DNA of 20,420 nt from CAYTTA01 sp964440655 (GTDB taxonomy: Bacteria > Bacteroidota > Rhodothermia > Balneolales > Balneolaceae): positions 1-20,420 of the forward strand of contig CAYTTA010000047.1 in NCBI GenBank assembly GCA_964440655.1. The letters run 5' to 3'. The notes beneath the pieces were generated by a model that did not search any database, had not been told where the DNA came from, and saw only the letters and a program-made list of their open reading frames with translations. Of the stretch, positions 7,913 through 16,015 are shown in pieces. The first letter of the stretch is position 1; each line of letters opens with the position of its first letter. A program made the position numbers and the translations under genes.

Positions 7913-9406
7913 ATGAAAGGCAGAATTCTTCTTCTGGATGATGACAATCTGTTGCTTGGGTTCATGAGTGAGTACCTCACCATCAACCGGTATGAGACTT
8001 TTTCATTTAGCTCGCCTCCCAAAGCGATAGATTTTCTCGAGGAGAATTCGGTCGATCTGGTGATAACGGATGTGAAGATGAACGAGATGACCGGTGATGA
8101 GATTCTCACTCACATTCTGGCCAATCATCCGGAGACCGGTGTGATCATGATCACCGGATTCGGCAACATCAACCACTGTGTGAATGCGCTCAAGAAGGGG
8201 GCGTACGACTACATCACCAAACCTTTCAAGGCGAAGGAGCTGATCTTCCGTGTGAACCGCTATTTCGAGGCGGAAACCGAAGAAAACCGGCCGGCAGGAG
8301 GAAAGGTCACGGTCGCATCCTCCCCTGCCCCTGCACCGCGGGGTTCTGCGGCAGGCATCGCGTCCAGAGAAGCGGAACCGGAAGAGGAACCCAAAAACCT
8401 CCATATCAACCGGCTCGACAAGGAGACCGATCTGGAGAGATACCAGATCATCGGCAATGATCCCACTCTTCGGAAGCTGCTCCGTCTACTGCCGAAAATT
8501 GCCAAAAATGACGCCCCCGTTATGATTCAGGGGGAGAGCGGGACGGGCAAGGAGCTCTTTGCCCATGCCATACACAGCCAGAGTTCGCGTGCCGGAAAAC
8601 CCTATGTAAAGATCAACTGCGCGAACCTTCCGAAGGATCTGGTGGAGAGTACTCTTTTCGGGCACCTGAAAGGATCTTTCACCGGCGCGATCACGGATCG
8701 CAAGGGTGCTTTCCATGAGGCGGATGGAGGAACTCTTCTGCTGGACGAGATCACCGAGATAGATATCGATGTTCAGGCCAAGCTGTTGAGAGTGCTCCAG
8801 GAGAAGGAGTTCTACCGGGTGGGGAGCCAGAAGCCGACCCGGGTGGATGTACGCATCCTGGCTACTTCCAATCGGGATCTCTCCAGGGCCATCTCCAACG
8901 GGGAGTTCCGCGAGGATCTCTACTACCGGCTGAATGTCTTTCCCCTCACCGTGCCTCCCCTCAGGGAACGTAAAGGGGATATCCCGCTGCTTGCGCAGCA
9001 CTTTATCGATCGCTATTCGAGACGTTACAATCTTCCGCCCAAGAAACCGTCCGAGCAGCTGCTCGAGGAGCTGATGCAGCTCGAGTGGCGGGGGAATGTG
9101 CGCGAGCTCGACAACATCATCCATCGTGGAGTGATCCTGTCGGGTGAGAGCGATCTGATCGAGCAGGAGCATATCGACAATCCCGTCTTCACCAACATCG
9201 ACCCCAATCAGAGCAAAGAGATCCTCTCCGATTTTCCGATCACCTCGATCGAGAACATGGAGCTGCAGCTGATCCGCAAGACGCTTGAGCATACGAAGGG
9301 GAACCAGAAGAAGGCGGCCAGAATCCTTGGGATCTCCGACCGCACCATTCGCAACAAGCTCAAGAATGCGGGATATTCGAGCGCCCAGGACCTGCTTACC
9401 ACCTGA
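7913..9406 (+). CDS. NtrC-family sigma-54-dependent response regulator (FlrC/FlbD-like)
   Basis: A three-domain activator of about 497 residues. The receiver domain (1-120) has the acidic pocket DDD at 9-11, phospho-acceptor D53 in ITDVKM, T81 and K103 (TKPF). An Ala/Pro/Glu-rich linker follows to ~170. The AAA+ domain (~175-405) has Walker A GESGTGKE at 207, the sigma-54-contact loop GSFTGA at 254-259 (Ser where Ala is usual) and Walker B LLLDE near 275-279. A Fis-type helix-turn-helix lies at the C-terminus (KKAARILGISDRTIRNKL). Such proteins use ATP to open sigma-54 RNA polymerase complexes; here the flagellar setting suggests control of mid-stage flagellar genes. ATG 7913 is preferred to TTG 7898 because it leaves the usual short lead before the first receiver strand. 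A perfect TATAAT at 7890-7895 upstream lacks a clear -35. No partner kinase gene is in the window. Confidence 0.95.
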   Translation: MKGRILLLDDDNLLLGFMSEYLTINRYETFSFSSPPKAIDFLEENSVDLVITDVKMNEMTGDEILTHILANHPETGVIMITGFGNINHCVNALKKGAYDYITKPFKAKELIFRVNRYFEAETEENRPAGGKVTVASSPAPAPRGSAAGIASREAEPEEEPKNLHINRLDKETDLERYQIIGNDPTLRKLLRLLPKIAKNDAPVMIQGESGTGKELFAHAIHSQSSRAGKPYVKINCANLPKDLVESTLFGHLKGSFTGAITDRKGAFHEADGGTLLLDEITEIDIDVQAKLLRVLQEKEFYRVGSQKPTRVDVRILATSNRDLSRAISNGEFREDLYYRLNVFPLTVPPLRERKGDIPLLAQHFIDRYSRRYNLPPKKPSEQLLEELMQLEWRGNVRELDNIIHRGVILSGESDLIEQEHIDNPVFTNIDPNQSKEILSDFPITSIENMELQLIRKTLEHTKGNQKKAARILGISDRTIRNKLKNAGYSSAQDLLTT

Positions 9407-9456
9407 AACCTGAAACAGGGATGTAGCGGTTCTCTCTCCTGACCGCCCCGGATTTC

Positions 9457-10857
9457 TCAACCGACGGACCGGGCTACAAGTTCTCTTGCCTGCTTGAGAT
9501 GCCCCTGTTTGGCCAGTGAAGCGATGAGCCGCCTGCGGTACTCCGGGTGATCGGGGTCGGACTGAAAGAGCTGGTTATAGGCCTGGGTCACCGGTTCATA
9601 CCAGCCGTTCTCCATAAAGCAGGTCATGACCAGATGAAACTCTTCCTCAGGGAGAGTCTTCTGCACAGAAGCAAAGTGCTCGATCGCCTTCCCCTCCTCC
9701 TTCAGCTCTATGGCCAGATGGAGCAACTGCCGCCGGAGCTCCAGGGGGGAATCCTCCCCGGATCCCCCCCTTGAAAGGGCGATCTGCCTTCGTCCGATCA
9801 GCAGATCGGCCGGATGGTTGCCCTCTTCCCAGACAGATTCTCCGCTCTTCCGGATCATGAGGAGCCGTTCCAGCGCGGCCAGCGCCGACTCCCGGTTTCC
9901 CGATCGGACCGCCACCCGGGCAAGCCATTCGAGGCTCTGTTCCTCACTGATCATCTGATCAAAGCTGGCGCGGGAGTCGTGTTCAAGCATGGCATGGTAG
10001 CTCTCCAGCGCCTGATATGCCTCCTCCCACTGCTGCCGAAGCTGAAAGATACGGTAGAGAACCAGCCAGGGGATCCGCTGCCGGGGTTCCGCTTCAACGG
10101 ACTGCCGGGCAATAACAAGAGCCTCTTCCCATTTGTACTGCTCGGTGTAACACTGCACCATTCCGTTCACCGCAGCCAGCCGCTCGAACGGAAAGAGTTT
10201 TTCCCGCTTGGCTACCGTCCGGTAGTAGGCCATCGCATGAACATACTTCTTCTGCCGGAAATACCTTCCTGCCTGCAGGAGGTAGGCCTGGGGTGCGGTG
10301 ATCGCCCCCTGTAGCTCCGCCTCGTTCTGAACTTTCCCGAAAGGTTGGCCCGGACTGAAAATATGGAGCACCCTCGTCGAGATCTCCACTCCCGCCTGAA
10401 GAAGGGTGCGCGAGCAGTCCGGCAACTCCCTGCCATCAAAGAGGGGATTCTCTGCAAAATCGCCTTCCGCCCGGACCAGCCTCATCTGATAGACAGATTT
10501 CAAACCGCCCCGACCATCCGGCCAGAGAATCCGCGCCGGAATCCAGCGGTTCTCCGACAGTTCGGTGAGGGATGCCAGATCGGGGAGGTGAAGCTGCTCG
10601 TCATCTACCAGAAACAGAACCCATTCAGTGCGGGACTCTTTCAAAAGCCGGTTCCAGACATCGCTCCTGGTATGGTGTGCATCATAGGTGAGCCACCGGA
10701 CCGATTCCGGCAGAGTGCCGGGCCGGTCAACCGGCGCCGCAATGGTCACAAACTCAAACCTGTGGACCAGCTCCCTCTGTCTCTCTTCGTTCAGAAAACG
10801 AGGATCGCTCAGATACAGAACCAGTTCGAAGGGATTGGGGCAGTACTGTTTTCGCAT
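9457..10857 (-). CDS. GT2-like glycosyltransferase fold plus TPR protein, last gene of flg operon
   Basis: A 466-residue protein without a signal peptide. Residues ~8-180 look like a GT-A/GT2 glycosyltransferase: alternating strands and helices with WVLFLVDDEQL near 90-105, where active relatives usually read FLDADE. Residues ~195-466 are TPR-like helical repeats (YRTVAKREKLFPFERLAAVN, later WLVLYRIFQLRQQWEEAYQA and LIASLAKQGHLKQARELVA). It starts 6 bases after the FlgN-like stop and ends facing the response regulator, so it is co-transcribed with rod and ring genes. A role in glycosylating a flagellar protein is an inference from fold and context. The altered metal motif means it might instead be a binding or scaffold protein. 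Confidence 0.75.
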   Translation of the reverse strand: MRKQYCPNPFELVLYLSDPRFLNEERQRELVHRFEFVTIAAPVDRPGTLPESVRWLTYDAHHTRSDVWNRLLKESRTEWVLFLVDDEQLHLPDLASLTELSENRWIPARILWPDGRGGLKSVYQMRLVRAEGDFAENPLFDGRELPDCSRTLLQAGVEISTRVLHIFSPGQPFGKVQNEAELQGAITAPQAYLLQAGRYFRQKKYVHAMAYYRTVAKREKLFPFERLAAVNGMVQCYTEQYKWEEALVIARQSVEAEPRQRIPWLVLYRIFQLRQQWEEAYQALESYHAMLEHDSRASFDQMISEEQSLEWLARVAVRSGNRESALAALERLLMIRKSGESVWEEGNHPADLLIGRRQIALSRGGSGEDSPLELRRQLLHLAIELKEEGKAIEHFASVQKTLPEEEFHLVMTCFMENGWYEPVTQAYNQLFQSDPDHPEYRRRLIASLAKQGHLKQARELVARSVG

Positions 10858-10863
10858 CGACGA

Positions 10864-11589
10864 TCAGGCTTCATGATTTACCGCCGAGCCCGGCATCACC
10901 TCCCCCGGTGTGCCGTCCGGCAGATAGTGACTGCTCTCCCGCGTCCTCAGGCGGTAGATGTTCCGCATCAGCAAATTGTTCTGTTCAACCGCAAACTCCA
11001 GAAGAATCACGAGCTGACGGTGTTTGCCCGAAAGCTCCTGGATCGATCTCTCCAGAATGGATCCCCAATGGGTGATATCGCCGGCCCATTCAGGATAGAG
11101 GCCGGCCAGCTCTTTCATCCGGACCGGAGGGCGGTCACTTGCAAAAGCGCGGGAGGCGGAAGCGGCTCGTCCGATCTGATTGATCAGCCGATCCTGCAGC
11201 TGCTCGTAGCGGATCTTCGCCGCCCCCCAGCTGTCCACCAGCAAACCGATCCGTTCCGCATCCCCCGTTTTAACCGCCGCGATCTGTTCGTCGATCAGTT
11301 CGTGCATGCGGAGAAGCGCCTGATGGAGCACCCTGGCCGCTTCGAAGAGCGGATTGAGGGGCGAACCCGGTGGCGGAAAAAGCGGGATGCTCACGACCCG
11401 GTTTCCTTTAGCGGATACCAGGGAGTCGTCCGGCGGCGGTGACCCGGCTGATGCCGGAGGCTCGTCCAATGCCAGGGACTCATCCGATGACGGAGGCCGG
11501 GATGATGCAACGGACCTGGCTAATGCCAGGGTCTGTCCTTTTTCTATGAGCTGTTCCCGCTCCCTCTCACTGTTTTGCAGTTCAGACAT
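10864..11589 (-). CDS. flgN: FlgN-like hook-filament protein export chaperone with low-complexity N-terminus
   Basis: A 241-residue protein. Residues ~80-215 are helical and follow the FlgN pattern: a helix with repeated Leu/Glu (VLHQALLRMHELIDEQ), then AVKTGDAERIGLLVDSW, then a closing segment FAVEQNNLLMRNIYRL followed by YLPDG, much like FlgN tails. FlgN escorts FlgK and FlgL to the export gate. The first ~75 residues are rich in Ser, Pro, Asp and Glu with degenerate internal repeats (PPSSDESLAL, PPPDDSLVSA) and have no counterpart in ordinary FlgN, which is about 140-160 residues. ATG 11589 overlaps the flgJ stop by 8 bases, which suggests translational coupling. FlgN being this divergent, the name is moderate confidence. 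Confidence 0.6.
   Translation of the reverse strand: MSELQNSEREREQLIEKGQTLALARSVASSRPPSSDESLALDEPPASAGSPPPDDSLVSAKGNRVVSIPLFPPPGSPLNPLFEAARVLHQALLRMHELIDEQIAAVKTGDAERIGLLVDSWGAAKIRYEQLQDRLINQIGRAASASRAFASDRPPVRMKELAGLYPEWAGDITHWGSILERSIQELSGKHRQLVILLEFAVEQNNLLMRNIYRLRTRESSHYLPDGTPGEVMPGSAVNHEA
11425..11535 (-). repeat. Degenerate repeats encoding Ser/Pro/Asp-rich N-terminus of the FlgN-like protein
   Basis: The plus-strand motif AATGCCAGGG occurs twice (near 11468 and 11522), and GATGCCGGAGG / GATGACGGAGG variants occur between them. They encode the PP-x-DDSL-type degenerate units in the N-terminal extension. The copies are imperfect, so this could be slippage-grown low-complexity sequence. 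Confidence 0.45.
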
Positions 11590-11875
11590 CCTGATCCCCC
11601 TCCCAATAGCGGGTCACCAGATCGGCCATCCCCAGCGTGCGTCGGGCTGCCAGCTCACGGGCCAGCGCATCGGTGATAAATTCCCGGTAGAAGGAAACCG
11701 ATCCGGACCCGAATGCGCTCCCTTCCATCCTGAAGGTATCTTTGGTCAGCTCGCTCACCAGATGCCGGGCAAAGATCTCCTCGAAACTCTCCGCCGTCTT
11801 CTCTTTCAAAATCTCTTCCTTGCGGGTCTCGGTCACTGCATTTTTTGCCAGGAGTTGAAAAGCCTCGATATTCAT
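11582..11875 (-). CDS. flgJ: FlgJ-type rod-binding protein (rod-binding domain only)
   Basis: This 97-residue protein consists of the rod-binding domain alone. It has the family's EEIFARHLVSEL and the following region with FYREFITDALARELA, where Gram-negative FlgJ reads Y-x(n)-D-x-L-(A)-x-x-(A). The C-terminal peptidoglycan hydrolase of enterobacterial FlgJ is missing; single-domain forms are common outside Gammaproteobacteria, where a separate muramidase acts. It acts in the periplasm as a scaffold for rod assembly. It lies 20 bases after flgI and overlaps the next gene by 8 bases. Confidence 0.85.
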   Translation of the reverse strand: MNIEAFQLLAKNAVTETRKEEILKEKTAESFEEIFARHLVSELTKDTFRMEGSAFGSGSVSFYREFITDALARELAARRTLGMADLVTRYWEGDQDV

Positions 11876-11895
11876 AGTCGTACTCTTGGGTTGGG

Positions 11896-13095
11896 TTACA
11901 TCACGATGAGGCGGGCCCGCAGCGCTCCCGCCTGATCCAGCGCCTGGAAGATGGAGATGATATCCCTCGGGCTGAGGCCCAGCGAATTGAGCGATGCCGC
12001 CAGCTCGTTGATGGTTGTCCGTGGCCCGAGCAGAAGCGTCTGGGCCGACTGCTCGCTGATTCCCACCTCGGGGACCGGCACCAGGACCGTCTCGCCGCCT
12101 GCAAAGGGACCCGGCTGGCTCACAAAAGGAGTTACCTGTGTCCGGACATGGATATTGCCGTGAGAGATCATCACCTCGTCGATCACCACATCCCCTCCCG
12201 CCACGATGGTTCCGGTGCGCTCGTTGACCACCACCCGCGCCGGGGCATCCACCTCGATCTCCTCCTCCAGGATGATGCTGGTGAAGACGTTCATCGACCC
12301 CGGATCACGGAACGCTTCGGGCCACTCCACATGGACTATCCCCGCATGAAAAACTGAAGCGAGCTCCTCATCGAACCGCTGGTTGATCGCCTCGGCGATC
12401 CGTCGTGCATTGGTGTAGTTGGGCTCCCTCAGGATCAGCCCGAGAGGTTGGCCGGTATCGTGCGAAAAGCCCGGGTTGCTCAGCACCTGACCGCCCCCCG
12501 GAATGGTTGCCGTCAATGTCTGATTCCGGGTGATGCGTGCGCCGGGGATCTCTGCCGTGACTCCTCCCACGACCAGCGCCCCCTGTGCACGGACCATCAC
12601 CTCCTCATTGTCCGGATCGATGAGCGGTGTCTGCAGCAGCACTCCTCCCTGAAGGCTGCTGGCATCCCCGAGGGAAGAGACCGTCACGTTGATCTGGCTC
12701 CCCGGTGCGTGGTAGGGTCCGACGGTGGCCGTCACCATTACCGCCGCAACGTTCCTCGTGCGGAGCATCCGTGAATCGACCGCAATCCCGAAGTTCTCCA
12801 GCATGTTGGCGATCGACTGCACGGTGAAGACCGAACCGCGACTGCTGATGGTTCGATCCCCGGTCCGGTCCAGACCGGTGACCAGACCGTAACCGATCAG
12901 CTCCTTGCTCTGGGCATGCTGTATCTCAACCAGGTCGCCGATCCTTGTCTGACCCCGTGCGGGGGAAGGGAGAATGAGAAGCCAGCCCAGCACCATCCAG
13001 CTCATCAGCAGGATGAGCCGGGTGCCGGATCCCGACACCACTCTGTACCAATTCGATACGCCCATTATCCGATTCTTCTTTACAGTTTCAGCCAT
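11896..13095 (-). CDS. flgI: Flagellar P-ring protein FlgI
   Basis: FlgI forms the P ring around the rod in the peptidoglycan layer. The 399-residue protein has a signal peptide with a hydrophobic core around residues 27-43 (LILLMSWMVLGWLLI) and a likely cleavage after PARG near 49. The mature start RIGDLVEIQHAQSKELIGYGL, read here as two motifs (RIGDLVEI and LIGYGLVTGL), is the FlgI hallmark, followed by LDRTGD, NMLENFGI and VAAVMVTATV. The C-terminal SLNSLGLSPRDIISIFQAL is also typical, as is the length of about 370-400. The N-terminus before the signal core is a little long; ATG at residue 11 is an alternative start. It sits 11 bases after flgH. Confidence 0.97.
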   Translation of the reverse strand: MAETVKKNRIMGVSNWYRVVSGSGTRLILLMSWMVLGWLLILPSPARGQTRIGDLVEIQHAQSKELIGYGLVTGLDRTGDRTISSRGSVFTVQSIANMLENFGIAVDSRMLRTRNVAAVMVTATVGPYHAPGSQINVTVSSLGDASSLQGGVLLQTPLIDPDNEEVMVRAQGALVVGGVTAEIPGARITRNQTLTATIPGGGQVLSNPGFSHDTGQPLGLILREPNYTNARRIAEAINQRFDEELASVFHAGIVHVEWPEAFRDPGSMNVFTSIILEEEIEVDAPARVVVNERTGTIVAGGDVVIDEVMISHGNIHVRTQVTPFVSQPGPFAGGETVLVPVPEVGISEQSAQTLLLGPRTTINELAASLNSLGLSPRDIISIFQALDQAGALRARLIVM

Positions 13096-13106
13096 TCCGG
13101 CTCCGG

Positions 13107-13733
13107 CTAGAGCTCCCTTGCGACGATCACCGCACCAAGCAGCACACCTACACCGGTAAAGACAATACGACGGATCACCCCCCGTTTTTTTCTCAGCTCC
13201 TCCGGCCCTCCCTGCTTGCTGTATCGGATGTTCGCATTGGCCACCCGGTAGGAGAAGACCTGATTCCGGCTGTTCACGTCGTTGGGACGGATCATTCCGG
13301 TAAGCTGGATCTCATGAATCTCGCCGTTGATCTCCGTGAGCCGGGTCCCCTCGACGATCAGATCCCCGTACGGTGAGTAGTCGACGATCTGTACGCTCAG
13401 ATTGCCCTGAAGCAGCTGTCCCTGATTGGCCAGATAGCGCTCGTTCGAGCCGTAATCGACATTCACCCCCGCCCCGAAAAGAGGTTCGAAGGGAAGGAAG
13501 TTGCCGCTTACAGAGCCTCCGGCATTACCGGACGCATTGGAAGTGGTCCGCGCATCGGCTGTCGAGCTGCCGGAGATGTTCTCCGAAAGGACGACCGTGA
13601 TGATGTCTCCGATCCGATTCGCCTTTACATCCCGATAGAGGGAGTACTGGGCGAAGAGATCGGCCGGAAAAAATTGGAGGAGGAGCGCCAGAATGAGTGC
13701 CGCTCCGGCCCTGTTCACAGTGTCTGCTGCCAT
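13107..13733 (-). CDS. flgH: Flagellar L-ring protein FlgH, without lipobox
   Basis: FlgH builds the L ring in the outer membrane. Family features are present in the 208 residues: NRIGDIITVVLSENISGSS, the GNFLPFEPLFGAG region, the VQIVDYSPYGDLIVEGTR strand and IRPNDV. Two features are odd. The signal peptide (hydrophobic core ~9-22, likely cleavage after LFA at 28) has no lipobox, and the protein contains no cysteine at all, whereas classic FlgH is a lipoprotein. Also, the C-terminus ends with a basic patch and a hydrophobic stretch (VFTGVGVLLGAVIVAREL) that could lie in a membrane. The start overlaps the end of flgA by 19 bases. Confidence 0.92.
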   Translation of the reverse strand: MAADTVNRAGAALILALLLQFFPADLFAQYSLYRDVKANRIGDIITVVLSENISGSSTADARTTSNASGNAGGSVSGNFLPFEPLFGAGVNVDYGSNERYLANQGQLLQGNLSVQIVDYSPYGDLIVEGTRLTEINGEIHEIQLTGMIRPNDVNSRNQVFSYRVANANIRYSKQGGPEELRKKRGVIRRIVFTGVGVLLGAVIVAREL

Positions 13734-14434
13734 ACCGCGACTCCCGGCCGTACCACCCGGCCTACATATTTCCTTCGGGTTTCACTGCTGTAGACGCGGA
13801 TCTCCTCATCCAGTCCGCCTCCCTGACGGGCTTCGGTCGGCAGCTCCACGCGGATGCCCCGCTGTTCATAGATCAGTGTGACGGAATCTCCCGCCTCGAT
13901 CAGGTTCACGCCGCCAATATCGATCCGGCGGATCGGCTGGCCCGGTGCCAGAGTCCGGCGAAGAACCATCCCCTCCACCTCTTCCGAACGGCGCACCATC
14001 CGGTTCTGAGTGCCGGCAACCGGTACCCAGCGCATCTCCAGATCTCCCTGCCTGAGGATCTCTCCTCCCTGTATCCGCCGGATCGCGACCGGCAGCATCT
14101 GCTCCATCTCGACGGCGAACTGGATCTGGAACCGCTTCGTCCTGCCGCCCTGCAGGCACTCCACTTCAAAGAGGGTGTAGCGCTCCATCTCCCCGAGCGG
14201 TTCCACAGAGAGAATCCCGGAAGGATCCATGCGGGAGAGGGAGTTCGGAATCCACTGGAACGAGAGGGAGAAGCGGATCTCCTCCGATCCGTAGCGCCGT
14301 TCAAGGGACTCCAGTGCCATCTCCATGATCACCTGCCGCGTCGTGGCGGCCCGGCTGGCAACATCGGCCAGCCCCTGCCTGCCGCTCAGGACCGGAAAGA
14401 GTATCAACCCGAAAAAAAAGAGCTGTGAAAACAT
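13715..14434 (-). CDS. flgA: P-ring assembly chaperone FlgA
   Basis: FlgA is a periplasmic chaperone needed to assemble FlgI into the P ring. The 239-residue protein has a signal peptide (FFFGLILFPVL, cleavage near residue 20-24), a divergent N-terminal domain to ~110, and a SAF-type domain with GGEILRQGDLEMRW, MVLRRTLAPGQPIRRIDI, LIEAGDSVTLIYEQRGIRV and a C-terminal GRVVRPGVAVW. This arrangement fits FlgA. It begins 4 bases after flgG and overlaps flgH, consistent with the operon. The AGAT-spaced RBS is not strong, suggesting coupling to flgG translation. Confidence 0.93.
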   Translation of the reverse strand: MFSQLFFFGLILFPVLSGRQGLADVASRAATTRQVIMEMALESLERRYGSEEIRFSLSFQWIPNSLSRMDPSGILSVEPLGEMERYTLFEVECLQGGRTKRFQIQFAVEMEQMLPVAIRRIQGGEILRQGDLEMRWVPVAGTQNRMVRRSEEVEGMVLRRTLAPGQPIRRIDIGGVNLIEAGDSVTLIYEQRGIRVELPTEARQGGGLDEEIRVYSSETRRKYVGRVVRPGVAVWQQTL

Positions 14435-14438
14435 GATC

Positions 14439-15233
14439 TTATCGTTTGATGGAGTTGGCCACCGCCATCATATCTTCGGCCGTCTGGACCATTTTGGAGT
14501 TGGTTTCATAGGCGCGCTGCGCCTCGATCAGCCGTACCATCTCTGTGACGATGTCAACATTGGACTCCTCGAGATACCCCTGACGGATCACCCCGAAACC
14601 TTCCGATCCCGGCGTCCCGTAGAAGGGGGCCCCCGAGGCTTCGGTCTCCATGTAGAGGTTGTCTCCCCGCGCTTCCAGCCCGCCGGCGTTCACAAATTTG
14701 GCGAGTTCGATCTGGCCGAGCTCGATCCGGGTTCCGCCGTCGGCCATCAGGGCGGTCACAACCCCGTCCTGGCTGATGTCAAGACCCACGGCATCCGGCG
14801 GGATCTCGATAAAATCGGCCAGCGGAAGGCCCGAGTTGTTCACCAGCAGGCCGGTGGAGTCGGGGCTGAAGTTTCCGTCCCGCGTAAAGGCGATCGTCCC
14901 GTCGGGAAGTTCGATCTGGAAGAACCCCTCGCCGCTGATTGCCAGATCCAGGGCGTTGCCGGTCTCGGCCATGGAGCCCTGCATGAAATTGCGGATGGTC
15001 GCGACGGCCCGTGAGCCGTGACCGATCTGCAGAGCGGGAGCATCGTTGGAAACCCGGCTCACCGACGATCCCTGCCGGGAGGAGGCGATGTTCTCATAAA
15101 AGAGATCCTGGAATGCCAGGGTCGTACGCTTGTAGCCGGTTGTCCCGACGTTGGCCAGGTTGTTGGCGATGTTGTCGACCGCCTTCTGCTGGGCGCTCAT
15201 TCCAAGTGCTGCGGTGCTAAGTGCTCTGAACAT
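14439..15233 (-). CDS. flgG: Distal rod protein FlgG
   Basis: FlgG polymerises as the distal rod that crosses the periplasm. The 264-residue protein has the rod signature near the N-terminus (VDNIANNLANVGTTGYKR), the FlgE/F/G core with NALDLAISGEGFFQI and FTRDGNFSPDSTG, and the C-terminal LEESNVDIVTEMVRLIEAQR followed by YETNSKMVQTAEDMM. Length is the usual ~260. A strong GGAAGGA ribosome site precedes ATG 15233. It is 44 bases downstream of flgF. Confidence 0.98.
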   Translation of the reverse strand: MFRALSTAALGMSAQQKAVDNIANNLANVGTTGYKRTTLAFQDLFYENIASSRQGSSVSRVSNDAPALQIGHGSRAVATIRNFMQGSMAETGNALDLAISGEGFFQIELPDGTIAFTRDGNFSPDSTGLLVNNSGLPLADFIEIPPDAVGLDISQDGVVTALMADGGTRIELGQIELAKFVNAGGLEARGDNLYMETEASGAPFYGTPGSEGFGVIRQGYLEESNVDIVTEMVRLIEAQRAYETNSKMVQTAEDMMAVANSIKR

Positions 15234-15277
15234 GATTCCTTCCCTGAGGTTTCGTTAACTGTTGGAACCGGATCTTG

Positions 15278-16015
15278 TCAGAACCGGCCGAGGTTGTTGG
15301 TTGCCTGCGCAAGCGTTTCATCGGTGGTGCGCATTGCCCGCTGCTGCGCCTCGAACATCTGCATGTTCTTCATCATGGCAACCATCTCGAAGAGCGGATC
15401 CACGTTGCCGTTCTCGTAGAATCCCTGCATGAGCAGGCTGGTCTCATCCTCCCGGACATTGCCGGCATGCGTCAGGAGATAGGAGTTCCCGCGACGCTCC
15501 AGTGCCGATGGATCCTCCACCCGGACCAGCCGGAGCGTGTCGAACACCTCGTTGTTCAGCCGGATCGTCCCGTCGCGGGCAATCTCGAGCTTCACGCTCC
15601 CTTTCTCCTCATCCATCGCGTGAAAATATTCGGGGATGTGGATCTCCCCGGCACTTCCCTGGACCCTCGCTCCCCGGCTGTTCACCAGATAGCCGTCCGG
15701 ATCGAAGCGGAAGCGTCCGTCCCGCGTCAGGTAGTGCTGCCCCCCTTCCTCGACGACGAAAAAGCCCTCCCCGCTGATTCCGACATCCAGTTCGTTGCCG
15801 GTCTGCTCAAGAACCCCCTGGGTGAGATCCACCTGCTGACCGGCCACCGTACGGGTCACCGTCCTGCCGTCGATCTGTTCGGTCATCAGCCGGTGAAAAA
15901 GGCGGGTCCCCTTGAAGCCGGGCGTGTTGAGGTTGGCCAGATTGTCGGCCGTCACCTGCTGCGCCCTCATCAGCATCTGCATCGCCTGCATGTGGGCCTG
16001 AAGTCGATCGATCAT
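15278..16015 (-). CDS. flgF: Proximal rod protein FlgF
   Basis: A 245-residue rod protein and first gene of the leftward operon. The N-terminus has the rod signature TADNLANLNTPGFKGTRLF, the core carries ELDVGISGEGFFVV and YLTRDGRFRFDPDGYLVN, and the C-terminus has GFYENGNVDPLFEMVAMM followed by MFEAQQRAMRTTDE. Position directly before flgG, shorter length and greater divergence identify it as FlgF. It forms part of the proximal rod with FlgB and FlgC, which are not in this window. ATG 16015 lies after a weak GAG element. Confidence 0.93.
   Translation of the reverse strand: MIDRLQAHMQAMQMLMRAQQVTADNLANLNTPGFKGTRLFHRLMTEQIDGRTVTRTVAGQQVDLTQGVLEQTGNELDVGISGEGFFVVEEGGQHYLTRDGRFRFDPDGYLVNSRGARVQGSAGEIHIPEYFHAMDEEKGSVKLEIARDGTIRLNNEVFDTLRLVRVEDPSALERRGNSYLLTHAGNVREDETSLLMQGFYENGNVDPLFEMVAMMKNMQMFEAQQRAMRTTDETLAQATNNLGRF

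Noticed and set aside
8486..9460. 324-codon minus-strand open frame opposite the response regulator
   Set aside because: It lies antisense to the AAA+ and HTH domains of the regulator, and its product matches no family I know.
9450..9474. CCCGG/CCGGG hairpin at the convergent gene ends as a bidirectional terminator
   Set aside because: The loop is long, no T-run follows on either strand, and it overlaps the end of the TPR gene.
10345..11442. 365-codon plus-strand open frame
   Set aside because: It is antisense to the GT2/TPR and FlgN-like genes, spans their junction, and has shadow-type composition.
11582..11875. Truncated FlgJ as a broken gene
   Set aside because: Single-domain rod-binding FlgJ is normal in many bacteria; start, stop and coupling to the next gene are intact.
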